Assembly (NCBI GenBank): GCA_030066665.1
Contig: JASJBD010000008.1
Span: 1 to 59,511, forward strand
DNA length: 59,511 bases
DNA from: Gammaproteobacteria bacterium
Lineage (GTDB): Bacteria; Pseudomonadota; Gammaproteobacteria; Steroidobacterales; GCA-2729495
Direction of reading: 5' to 3'
The notes below the pieces were generated by a model that did not search any database, was not told where the DNA came from, and saw only the letters and a list, made by a program, of their open reading frames with translations. This document shows, piece by piece, positions 43,505 through 51,379 of the stretch. The first letter of the stretch is position 1; every line of letters begins with the position of its first letter. Position numbers and translations under genes: made by a program.

Positions 43505-43828
43505 TCAGTGCAGGCTGTGATCCCTCGTCGACGGGATCGCGGTCTTGATCTCGCGGCCGTGGACCTCGCCCTCGCGCACCTCGTCGAGAATCCGATCGAC
43601 AATTTCCTGTCCGCCCTGCCCGGCGTGGTAAATATTGCCGAGGAAATAGAGCGTCTTGGCGGCGGCCTCGGTGAAGACGAATACCGTATCGATGAACTCG
43701 TTGTCGTAGAACGTCGGTGACCGGTCGCCGTCGAACACGAGCTCGCAGTTGCGAAACGTGCAGTTATGAAAGACGTTACCGCTCAGCTCGACGCGCTCGT
43801 TATTGAATTCCTCGTCGCTAAATTCCAT
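43505..43828 (-). CDS. small beta-helix-like protein (pentapeptide-like)
   Basis: 107 residues from ATG 43828, fixed by a strong AGGAGGGA ribosome site just upstream; an ATG or GTG further up lacks one. The segment VFHNCTFRNCELVFDGDRSPTF-like region (NVFHNCTFRNCELVFDG) has the alternating hydrophobic/Cys pattern of a short pentapeptide-repeat or right-handed beta-helix coil. The C-terminal part is helical and charged. No signal peptide. Function unknown; I can name no partner. It is divergent from the secreted protein gene at 43933. Confidence 0.65.
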   Translation of the reverse strand: MEFSDEEFNNERVELSGNVFHNCTFRNCELVFDGDRSPTFYDNEFIDTVFVFTEAAAKTLYFLGNIYHAGQGGQEIVDRILDEVREGEVHGREIKTAIPSTRDHSLH

Positions 43829-43932
43829 GACTCCCTCCTGTGCGGCTGTTGGTCGGCCGCCGTTCACAAACTTGTAATATTAGTGTAGCAATGGCAGGTT
43901 CTTCGATCATGTCAACACCGGGGGGTATTGTC

Positions 43933-44961
43933 ATGTGCTTCTCCAGGCTGCTTTGCCTCATTCTGGGGCTCTTGCTTTTTAATCCCGTCAGCTACGCGAA
44001 CAAAGTCGAAAGGCTCTCTTTTTCGGGGGGCTCCCCCTCGATGATCTGGGTCTATTCGGACAACGGGGAAAAGTGGACCGATGTCGACGAATCAAAGCCT
44101 GTCAGCGTGTCGGTCAACACGGACATGGAATGCAAGTACGAGGGTAATGTGTCAGGCAAGAATCCCTACAGCGGCAACCTGCTGGTAGCGGGGCTCAATC
44201 GGACGTCAGGCGGAGAAATCTACAGTGACATGACCCAGGTAAAGGGCAAATATCGCTATGTCGGCCCGATCGCGCAGGATCCTGTCAAGGCCTGCAACAA
44301 GGAACTTGAAAAGCGGGTTGCAACGTTGGAAGGTAAAACCAAGTATCACTTCCTCAGCGAAGGCTTCATCGTCGACAGCCCGGGCGCACTGCAGGCGCAA
44401 CTGTCATTGGTCTGCAAGGCGACAGGCCTGGGTTTCGATGACTATAAAGATGTTGGTGGGTACCTGGACGTTCGCGTGAATTGCCAGGCGTCCCCGAAGG
44501 CGGCCGGCAAGATTCCGAAGCCAGAGGTCAAAGTCGCCAAAGTCAAGCTCGGGCCATTGATCAAAACGGTCAGTTTCAACGCCAACCCTGCGAATCAGAC
44601 AGGAAAGTGCCCGGCCGGCGTGAAATTCACGGGCAAGGTCACGACGACCCGTGCCGGTGAGGTGAAATATCGCTACAAAGGCAGCGGCAATAACGAGTCG
44701 CCGGTGTATACCCTGAAATTCAGCGCCGCGGGGACCAAGAACACGGCGAACTGGAACCGCACCATTAACCCCGGTGCGGGTGGAAAGGACCAGATTCAGG
44801 CGGCCGGTTCGGGTGACCCGGTATACAACGGCTGGCAACGTATTGAGGTGATGTCGCCGGAACAGGGTTCGAAGCAGGTGAACTTCAAAATCACCTGCAA
44901 GGATGATGCTCCTGGCACCATGACGATCCAGAAGGCGACGCCGAGCCGGGCGCAGAAGTAG
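43933..44961 (+). CDS. secreted protein with Cys-bridged beta-sandwich domain, unknown function
   Basis: 342 residues from ATG 43933, chosen because it begins the signal peptide (FSRLLCLILGLLLFNPVSYA); a start at 43909 is possible. The N-terminal 190 residues (KVERLSFSGGSPSMIWVYS …) have paired Cys residues. The C-terminal 130 form an Ig-like beta-sandwich beginning KCPAGVKFTGKVTTTRAGEV and closing with VNFKITC, so the first and last Cys probably form a disulfide; this module occurs in many secreted bacterial proteins. It is Lys-rich compared with its neighbours. No catalytic motif is visible. It is probably expressed alone. Confidence 0.7.
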   Translation: MCFSRLLCLILGLLLFNPVSYANKVERLSFSGGSPSMIWVYSDNGEKWTDVDESKPVSVSVNTDMECKYEGNVSGKNPYSGNLLVAGLNRTSGGEIYSDMTQVKGKYRYVGPIAQDPVKACNKELEKRVATLEGKTKYHFLSEGFIVDSPGALQAQLSLVCKATGLGFDDYKDVGGYLDVRVNCQASPKAAGKIPKPEVKVAKVKLGPLIKTVSFNANPANQTGKCPAGVKFTGKVTTTRAGEVKYRYKGSGNNESPVYTLKFSAAGTKNTANWNRTINPGAGGKDQIQAAGSGDPVYNGWQRIEVMSPEQGSKQVNFKITCKDDAPGTMTIQKATPSRAQK

Positions 44962-44970
44962 CCGACTCGT

Positions 44971-46476
44971 CTAGCTGAAGTCCAGGATCCGCTGGCCTAG
45001 CAGCCGCCCGAACGTGAGCGCGGGTGTGACCAGCATGCCGTTGGTGTAAGCCGCTCCCGACGTTGCTCCTGCGCCGATGATTTCGCCGGCCGCGTACAGG
45101 TTGGGAACCGGCTTGCCCTCTGCCGTGGTGGCCTGCAGGTTGCCATTCACGCCGAGACCCGCAAAGGAAATTAGCGACCAGCCGTGCATGCGGATGGCGT
45201 AGTAGGGCGGCTTCGCAATCGGCAGCGGACGGTGCGTCAATCCAAACGGATCGGGCCGCTCGTTGACCAGTGCATCGTTGTAAGCGTCGACGGTTTTGAC
45301 CAGTTGGCGCGGATTTAGCCCAGCGGTTACGCCGAGTTGTCTGAGATTTTCCGCCGACGAAAACATCGGGTGCGAGTCGCAAGCGTCCATCACCTGTTGT
45401 GCCGTCCAGTCAGGCACCAGTGGTGGCGCCGTATCGAGAATTGCCTGATCGAATATGGCCCAGTGTCGATGCCCGGGTTGCTCGGCCAGCGCATGCTCGA
45501 GATGGTTGATACTCGGATGGTCCTCCCGGACGAAGCGTTCGCCCCGGAAGTTCACGAGGATTTCCCATGGCTTGCGCAAGTTGGGATTCAACGGCGGAAT
45601 GGCACTTGGCGGGGACGGGAAGTGATCGTTCGCCAGGATCGCGCCGAGTAAGGTGGCGTACTTCTCACCGCCGCGCAGGTAGCCGCCGGCCGCCAACCCC
45701 AGGGTCAGGCCGTCGCCCTGGCTGTTGGGGTGCGCGATCTGGCAGTACAGCGGCACGCCATGCAGCTCCTCGTACATGTGTGGATTGGATGCGCAGCCAC
45801 CGCTGGCCAGCACCACGTTTCTCGCCCGAAAGTCACTGCGTTCGCCATCCGGACCCGCAGCAACCACACCCACGACAGCACCACTGCCATCCTGGATCAG
45901 GTCGACCGCGCGAGTGTTTAATTGCACCTGCAGCCGCCCCTTGGCGATTGCAAGATCGACCAGTGGCTTCATCGCGTTGAAAATGGACCAGCCATTTTGC
46001 GGTCCCCACTGGTAGCGCGCGGTGCGGAAGTGATCGTGGCCGTGGCCGGTCAGCGGATGCTCCGGCAGCACTTCAAAACCGTGCTGCGCCAGCCAGTTAA
46101 GGCTATCCGCCGCGTTGTCGACCAACAGGCGCGTCAAGACCGGGTCCGAAGTGCCGTCATTGATGCGCATGATGTCGTCGTAATGAGCATCGGGCGTGTC
46201 TTCGATGCCTTTGGCCTGCTGAAACACGGTGCCAGCAGCCGCGACCTGGCCGGTAGAACGGTCCAGCGTTCCGCCGAGCATCGGACCCTTTTCGATGATC
46301 AGCACTCTGCCGCGTTCGGCAGCGAACAAGGCGGTGGGTAAACCGGCCGTGCCGCCGCCGACGACGATCACGTCCCAGTCCTGCGCGGCTACCGCAGCGC
46401 CGAACGGCAGCGCACTAAGCCCGATCGCGTGTCCGGCGCCGACCAGGAATTCACGCCTGGAAGTATTGGCACTCAT
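44971..46476 (-). CDS. Tat-exported FAD-dependent oxidoreductase (fumarate-reductase/ketosteroid-dehydrogenase type)
   Basis: 501 residues from ATG 46476, which overlaps the upstream stop by one base and restores a full Tat signal (TSRREFLVGAGHAIGLSALP). The FAD motif VIVVGGGTAGLPTALFAAERG and the C-terminal FAD segment NLYAAGEIIGAGATSG are present. The substrate cap contains GGCASNPHMYEELHG. The FAD_binding_2 family includes fumarate reductases, urocanate reductases and 3-ketosteroid dehydrogenases; no haem motif is present in this chain. Export as a folded flavoprotein suggests use with a periplasmic electron donor or acceptor, and several multihaem cytochromes are encoded nearby. Confidence 0.88.
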   Translation of the reverse strand: MSANTSRREFLVGAGHAIGLSALPFGAAVAAQDWDVIVVGGGTAGLPTALFAAERGRVLIIEKGPMLGGTLDRSTGQVAAAGTVFQQAKGIEDTPDAHYDDIMRINDGTSDPVLTRLLVDNAADSLNWLAQHGFEVLPEHPLTGHGHDHFRTARYQWGPQNGWSIFNAMKPLVDLAIAKGRLQVQLNTRAVDLIQDGSGAVVGVVAAGPDGERSDFRARNVVLASGGCASNPHMYEELHGVPLYCQIAHPNSQGDGLTLGLAAGGYLRGGEKYATLLGAILANDHFPSPPSAIPPLNPNLRKPWEILVNFRGERFVREDHPSINHLEHALAEQPGHRHWAIFDQAILDTAPPLVPDWTAQQVMDACDSHPMFSSAENLRQLGVTAGLNPRQLVKTVDAYNDALVNERPDPFGLTHRPLPIAKPPYYAIRMHGWSLISFAGLGVNGNLQATTAEGKPVPNLYAAGEIIGAGATSGAAYTNGMLVTPALTFGRLLGQRILDFS

Positions 46477-46721
46477 TACTTCTGGTGTTTCTCTTTCCAC
46501 TCGCTGTAGGGCATGCCGTAGACGCGTTCCCGCGCGTCCATCTTGTCAATCTCGATACCCATCGCGGCAGCCGCGTCGCGATACCAGCCTGCGAGGCAGT
46601 TGCGGCAAAACCCGGCCAGGTTCATCAGGTCGATATTCTGCACCTGCTTGTTTTCATCCAGGTGCTTGAGCAGTCGGCGAAACGCTTCGGCATCAAGGTG
46701 GTCTTGTGTTTGCTGATCCAA
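46476..46721 (-). CDS. DUF1244-family small protein, TTG start
   Basis: 81 residues from a TTG at 46721, chosen because GGAGGG (46733-46728) lies six bases ahead. The only ATG further upstream (46760) falls inside an intrinsic terminator hairpin. The core FCRNCLAGWYRDAAAAMGIEI and VYGMPYSEWK are the DUF1244 signature, with a conserved Cys pair (CRNC). Function of the family is unknown; it is widespread in alpha- and gammaproteobacteria. It is translated just ahead of the Tat flavoprotein, the genes overlapping by one base. Confidence 0.88.
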   Translation of the reverse strand: MDQQTQDHLDAEAFRRLLKHLDENKQVQNIDLMNLAGFCRNCLAGWYRDAAAAMGIEIDKMDARERVYGMPYSEWKEKHQK

Positions 46722-46733
46722 TATTAGCCCTCC

Positions 46734-46760
46734 AAAAAAATGGGCCCATTCGGGGCCCAT
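46734..46760 (-). terminator. intrinsic terminator after the copper-protein gene
   Basis: On the minus strand ATGGGCCC (46760-46753), loop CGAAT, GGGCCCAT (46747-46740), followed by seven T (46740-46734). The perfect 8-bp stem and T-run lie 28 bp after the stop of the gene at 46789. It ends that message just before the ribosome site of the DUF1244 gene, so the DUF1244-flavoprotein pair depends on read-through or on a promoter that overlaps the hairpin. Confidence 0.88.
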
Positions 46761-46788
46761 TCTACGCCGAATTCAGTGTGCACAGGCG

Positions 46789-47247
46789 TCAGGCGATAAT
46801 ACGCTCGCACTCTTTTCGGCAGGCGACGCAGGCATCCGCACAGTCCTTGCAGGCCTCATGCTTTTTCTCGAATTTGCGGCACTCCGCTTCGCAGGTGTCG
46901 CAAACCTCGATGGTTGCGGCGGCGTAGGTCTTCAGGTGTTCGGAATCGTGCGCGGCCAGTTTTGCCAGCGCCTCGCAGGCGATCACGAGTTCCTGCACCT
47001 GCACCAGGCATTCGACCAACTCGGTGTTGCCGCTGCGTAAATCGTCGATACAGTGTGCGGCACAGGCATTACCGGTTTCGATGCAGTGCAGGGCTTCCCT
47101 GATCAGGTCGCCATACTTTTCATGCGCATCATGGTGCTCACCCGACTCTTCCGCGGCAGCGGCCAGCGCCGGGGCCGCAGTCAATGCCGCGAGACCCGAT
47201 GTCACCAGAAACGCGCGTCTATCTTGCAGTGGAAATTGCTTGGCCAT
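46789..47247 (-). CDS. Tat-exported four-helix-bundle copper-binding (Csp-like) protein
   Basis: 152 residues from ATG 47247, with a GGGGGGA ribosome site; the product starts with a Tat-type signal (DRRAFLVTSGLAALTAAPALA). The mature part is a Cys- and His-rich helical bundle: HCIETGNACAAHCI, VCDTCEAECRKFEKKHEAC, KDCADACVACRKECERII. This is the DUF326/Csp pattern, in which Cys residues line the inside of a four-helix bundle and store Cu(I). Csp1 of methanotrophs is likewise Tat-exported. A copper store here could serve the copper amine oxidase. A strong terminator follows. Confidence 0.9.
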   Translation of the reverse strand: MAKQFPLQDRRAFLVTSGLAALTAAPALAAAAEESGEHHDAHEKYGDLIREALHCIETGNACAAHCIDDLRSGNTELVECLVQVQELVIACEALAKLAAHDSEHLKTYAAATIEVCDTCEAECRKFEKKHEACKDCADACVACRKECERIIA

Positions 47248-47345
47248 GAGCGTCCCCCCGGATAACTCTGCTGGAAAGAATTCCTGAGCAGGCACTATCC
47301 ACAATGCGCTCCGCTACAGGCAATCCGTAATGCTACTTAGCAGGC

Positions 47346-48659
47346 TCAGGCGGTGCCGAACTTGGTTTCGACATGGATTCCAATGCTGCGCAGGAAGTCG
47401 GTCGGCAGTATGCCTCCGGCATTGATGATGACCGCATCGTTACGTACCTGAATTTCCCGGTCATCGTAGAGCAGCGCAACGTGATCATTTTCGATGCGTG
47501 ACAGCGTCGACTTCAGCGCGATCTCCAGTTGGCCGTTCGCGGCCGCAGCGCCAATTCGCTCCCGGTTCTTGCGCTTGGCCCGGGTAAAGGCTTCCGAGCG
47601 GTAGGATAGTGTCACCTGGCTGCCCGGTACTTCAGCGATTGACCAGGCAGCTTCGAGGGCGCTGTCACCTCCGCCGACGACCAACACGTGCTGGCCCGCA
47701 TACTGTTCGGGATCGATCAGCCGGTACGCAACCTTGGGCAATTCTTCCCCTGGTACATCGAGCTTTCGCGGTGTGCCACGACGGCCGATCGCGAGCAGCA
47801 CATTGTGCGCCCGATAGCGACCTGCGGTTGTACGAATGCTGAACGCACCCGAATCCCGATCAATGGCTTCGACACGTTCCCTGTAATTGACCGCCAAACC
47901 CGTCTCTCGTTCGACGCCCTGGAGATACTCGATTAGTTCATCTTTGGTCGTTTCCCGGAAACGAAACTCACCGACCAGCGGCAGGTTTGCAGGTTCGGTC
48001 ATTACCAATTTCCCTCGCGGAAAATGCGCAATCGTCCCGCCCAGGGAATCCTGCTCTACAGTGACGAACCGCAGGCCTTTTTCCAGAGCGGCCAGCGATG
48101 CAGAAAAACCGGCTGGACCCGCGCCAACGATGAGCAGGTCGAGGACGCCAGGCTCGTCGGCTCGGCGAATGCGGCGGATTGATTCGGCAGCCTGCCGTCC
48201 CTGTTCAATGGCGTTGCGGATCAGACCCATACCTCCCAGTTCTCCGGCGATAAAGATGCCCGGAACATTCGTCTGAAAATCAGCGGCGACGTGAGGGATA
48301 TCAACACCACGCCGTTCAGTGCCAAAGACCAGGCTGATCGCGCCAACCGGACAGGCCTGCAGGCAGGCACCGTGACCGATGCAGTCGGTCGGGCTGACCA
48401 GATTGGCCTTGCCATGAATCAAGCCGAGCACCTTATGGCCCGGCATCTCGGGGCAGGCCGAAATGCAGGCGGCGCAGCCAACACATTTGTTCGGGTCGAT
48501 GATCGGGTGCAGCGATGCGGGCTCGGTCATGCCCGTATCGATCGACTCGTTAAGCACCTCCACACTTTCCTCATGATGCACTCGACGCCGGCGGACATAG
48601 AGGCCAAGGATGAGCGCAAACGGCGCGAAGTAGATGGCGAGACTGACTGTTTCGTTCAT
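47346..48659 (-). CDS. membrane-anchored ferredoxin-flavoprotein reductase (thioredoxin-reductase-like)
   Basis: 437 residues. A single N-terminal membrane helix (about 5-22) is followed by a dicluster ferredoxin domain (about 50-115) and a two-dinucleotide-binding flavoprotein (FAD: LLIVGAGPAGFSASLAALE; NAD(P)H: VLVVGGGDSALEAAWSIAE). The first cluster site is canonical (CVGCAACISACP); the second has His in place of the second Cys (CIGHGACLQACP). The redox CxxC of thioredoxin reductases is missing. It should pass electrons between NAD(P)H and a membrane or ferredoxin partner. It is divergent from the multihaem cytochrome operon across 225 bp. Confidence 0.85.
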   Translation of the reverse strand: MNETVSLAIYFAPFALILGLYVRRRRVHHEESVEVLNESIDTGMTEPASLHPIIDPNKCVGCAACISACPEMPGHKVLGLIHGKANLVSPTDCIGHGACLQACPVGAISLVFGTERRGVDIPHVAADFQTNVPGIFIAGELGGMGLIRNAIEQGRQAAESIRRIRRADEPGVLDLLIVGAGPAGFSASLAALEKGLRFVTVEQDSLGGTIAHFPRGKLVMTEPANLPLVGEFRFRETTKDELIEYLQGVERETGLAVNYRERVEAIDRDSGAFSIRTTAGRYRAHNVLLAIGRRGTPRKLDVPGEELPKVAYRLIDPEQYAGQHVLVVGGGDSALEAAWSIAEVPGSQVTLSYRSEAFTRAKRKNRERIGAAAANGQLEIALKSTLSRIENDHVALLYDDREIQVRNDAVIINAGGILPTDFLRSIGIHVETKFGTA

Positions 48660-48802
48660 GCCTTATTGGGTCTTCGGCAGTGTCCCCGTTGACCGCGCCA
48701 ATTCTCTGGCTTTGCAGCCGTCGCGGATGTGACCGGATTCACGGCGGTCGCACTGGGTTTTTTACATAAGATCGGAATTGCGTCGCGCTTGTATCAACTT
48801 AT

Positions 48803-48832
48803 TTGCGCCATTTACGCACAATAAAGTATATT
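48803..48832 (+). promoter_or_regulatory. possible promoter of the multihaem cytochrome operon
   Basis: TTGCGC (48803-48808) and TATATT (48827-48832) are 18 bases apart, 52 bases ahead of the first start codon. The surrounding AT-rich stretch (about 48790-48835) stands out in GC-rich DNA. A small inverted repeat TGCG…CGCA overlaps the -35 box and could be an operator. I see no clear FNR/ANR (TTGAT-N4-ATCAA) box. Confidence 0.4.
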
Positions 48833-48884
48833 AGCGCAGCGTGGCCAGGGACGGCCCGCCACGGCAGCCAGGGAGTGCCAGGGA

Positions 48885-49799
48885 ATGGACGGAGCAGCCA
48901 TAGCGACCGCGCGTAAGCCTGTTGATACACCAGGTGAGCGTCGCGCCTGGGGACAGGTCATTTTCAGCCGCCAGGGCGCGGCCATCGGTTACGGTGCTGC
49001 GGCTTTGCTGCTATTGCTCGGGTGGTTCCTGCGGGATCTCAGCCCGATTAATGCGGGCGAGGGTGTCGGATATGCACTCGGGATCATTGGCGGTTCGCTG
49101 ATGCTTGTCCTGTTGCTGTACTCCATGCGCAAGCGGGTGCGTTTTCTGCGCCGTTTCGGGGCAACCAAGTACTGGTTCCGGATCCATATGATGCTCGGCA
49201 TCGTCGGGCCGCTACTGATCCTTTATCACTGTAATTTTAATGTTGGCTCGCTGAATTCGCAGGTTGCGTTGTATTGCACTTTGCTAGTGGCTGCGAGCGG
49301 CATCGTCGGCCGATACCTTTATGCTCAGATCCACCTGGGGCTGTACGGCCGCAAGGCTTCGCTACGTCAACTGACGGAGCAGCTGAAGAATTCGAATGAA
49401 CAGCTAACGACGAGCCACGGGCTGATTCGCGACGTGCGCCAGACGCTGGTCGCACTGGGTGACGAGGCAGCTGAGCCGCCAGCGACATTTGCACAAAGCA
49501 TCGTCCACCCGGTCGTGATGGGACTCCGTACTCGCTGGTGGTTCTATCGACTGAACTGGGCGGTGCGTAAGGAACTTACCGCGCGCGCGATGACGTCGGA
49601 GGTCGTCGAGCAACACCGGGATCGACTGCTGGCGACCACACGCGAATTCCTCGATGAGCATCTGACGCGTATCCGCCGCGTTGCGCAATTCGGTTTTTAC
49701 GAGCGGCTGTTTGCATGGTGGCACATCGTGCACGTGCCGTTTTTCCTCATGATGGTGTTGTCCGGCATCGTGCACGTGCTGGCCGTGCACATGTATTAG
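48885..49799 (+). CDS. b-type cytochrome-like membrane protein
   Basis: 304 residues with about five membrane helices. His residues sit in pairs suited to haem b: RIHMMLGIVGPLLILYHCNF in the third helix (His about 105 and 119) and WWHIVHVPFFLMM with GIVHVLAVHMY in the last two helices. A cytoplasmic or periplasmic helical loop (about 155-245, Gln/Leu/Arg rich) separates the two halves. I assign it as the membrane quinol- or flavoprotein-linked step feeding the cytochromes encoded next; haem binding is inference from the His pattern. AGGGA provides the ribosome site. The 21-haem gene begins 14 bp later. Confidence 0.7.
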   Translation: MDGAAIATARKPVDTPGERRAWGQVIFSRQGAAIGYGAAALLLLLGWFLRDLSPINAGEGVGYALGIIGGSLMLVLLLYSMRKRVRFLRRFGATKYWFRIHMMLGIVGPLLILYHCNFNVGSLNSQVALYCTLLVAASGIVGRYLYAQIHLGLYGRKASLRQLTEQLKNSNEQLTTSHGLIRDVRQTLVALGDEAAEPPATFAQSIVHPVVMGLRTRWWFYRLNWAVRKELTARAMTSEVVEQHRDRLLATTREFLDEHLTRIRRVAQFGFYERLFAWWHIVHVPFFLMMVLSGIVHVLAVHMY

Positions 49800-49813
49800 C
49801 CGGGACATGGGTC

Positions 49814-51379
49814 GTGGTGACCAGACGTACCTCATGGGTCATGGCAATCATGTTCAGCAGCGTTACGCATATCGCCGGGGCCGTCGAGTTGGAAAAACTC
49901 GTCATGCCAGGCCCGGTAATTGCCGGTCATGCAGACATAGAGGTCGACTGTGACCAGTGTCACCTGGCCTTTTCGCGCGACAAGCAGGCCGATCTTTGCC
50001 GTGACTGTCACGAAGACGTTGCGACGGACCAGGCGGCGGGGACCGGTTTTCATGGCCTGGATGCAGCGGCCAGCACTGAGAGCTGCGCGAGCTGTCACAC
50101 GGAGCACGAAGGTCGCGATGCCAACGTGATCATCCTGGACACCGAGACATTCGATCACGACTTTACGGACTTCCTGCTTCTGGGAGCGCACTTGGAGACC
50201 GACTGCGTGGACTGTCACGCCGCCGACACCAAGTACCGCGACGCGCCGCAAGCCTGTGTCGAATGTCACGAGGACGATGACGAGCATCGCGGTGGCCTGG
50301 GTCGGCAATGCGCTGATTGCCATTCATCGACCGAATGGCAGGAGACCCGCTTCGATCATCAGGAGCATACGGGTTATGCGTTGCTGGGCGGTCATGCGGA
50401 GGCAACTTGCTTAGCCTGTCACGTGGATTACCGCTACGGGAATACCCCCGCCGATTGCTATGCCTGTCATGTCGAAGACGATCCACATAATGGTATGAAC
50501 GGCAGCGATTGCGCCTTTTGTCACACGGAGCGGCGCTGGGATGAGCTGCTGTTCGATCACGGCAAAGAGACAGGATTCGATCTAATCGGCAAACACGGTG
50601 ACATCGCCTGCACTGATTGCCACACCGATAACAACTTCGATGCCCCGCTCGAGCAGGACTGCGTCAGTTGCCACCGCGATAATGATGAACACGACGGCCT
50701 GAACGGTCCTGCCTGCGGGGATTGTCACTCACCGGCGGGCTGGCCCGAGACGACCTTTGATCACGCCGCCGTCGCGGCATTCCCATTGCTCGGCGCGCAC
50801 GCGGCAACCACCTGCGCCAGTTGCCATGACAGCCCGATGCATGAGATCGCGCCGCCGACCAGCTGCTTTGGCTGTCACCGCGATGATGATCCGCATGATG
50901 GCCAGGAGGGTGAGAACTGTGCGAGCTGCCACAACGAGCAGGACTGGACGACAAGTGTTGCATTTGACCATGATCTCACTACGTTCCCGCTGATCGGCCA
51001 GCATCGTGATACCAGCTGTGATGCGTGCCACGAAAGCGCTCGTTTTCTGGATGCGCCGCAGGCCTGCGTGGACTGTCATCGTGACGACGACGTTCATGAA
51101 GCGGGCCTCGGCACGGCCTGTGGTAACTGCCACAACCCGAACGACTGGGCGTTCTCGGTTTTCGACCATGCGCGGCAGACCCGCTTCGTGCTGGATGGCG
51201 CTCATGTGGACCTCGTCTGCGAGTCCTGTCATGACCGACCGCTGGAAAAGCAAAACCTGAGTCTCGGCAGCTGTTCCGCCTGTCACCGGGCGGATGACAT
51301 CCATCGCGGCGAATTTGGCAGCGACTGTGCGCGGTGCCACAACACGCGCACATTCTCCGGAGCCAGGAGAGTCCAATGA
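49814..51379 (+). CDS. 21-haem periplasmic cytochrome c
   Basis: 521 residues from GTG 49814 (or 49817), which gives a signal peptide ending near HIAGA; longer starts would lie in the previous gene. I count 21 CxxCH motifs, e.g. CDQCH, CRDCH, CVDCH, CYACH, CAFCH, CGDCH, CFGCH, CGNCH and CARCH. They recur in a unit with FDH, then GxHxxxxCxxCH, then DDDxHxGxxGxxCxxCH, so each FDH or GAH probably gives a distal haem ligand. The chain is very acidic. It belongs to the cytochrome c7/c3-like multihaem group and would work as a periplasmic wire. The next gene's ATG overlaps its stop (ATGA). Confidence 0.92.
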   Translation: MVTRRTSWVMAIMFSSVTHIAGAVELEKLVMPGPVIAGHADIEVDCDQCHLAFSRDKQADLCRDCHEDVATDQAAGTGFHGLDAAASTESCASCHTEHEGRDANVIILDTETFDHDFTDFLLLGAHLETDCVDCHAADTKYRDAPQACVECHEDDDEHRGGLGRQCADCHSSTEWQETRFDHQEHTGYALLGGHAEATCLACHVDYRYGNTPADCYACHVEDDPHNGMNGSDCAFCHTERRWDELLFDHGKETGFDLIGKHGDIACTDCHTDNNFDAPLEQDCVSCHRDNDEHDGLNGPACGDCHSPAGWPETTFDHAAVAAFPLLGAHAATTCASCHDSPMHEIAPPTSCFGCHRDDDPHDGQEGENCASCHNEQDWTTSVAFDHDLTTFPLIGQHRDTSCDACHESARFLDAPQACVDCHRDDDVHEAGLGTACGNCHNPNDWAFSVFDHARQTRFVLDGAHVDLVCESCHDRPLEKQNLSLGSCSACHRADDIHRGEFGSDCARCHNTRTFSGARRVQ

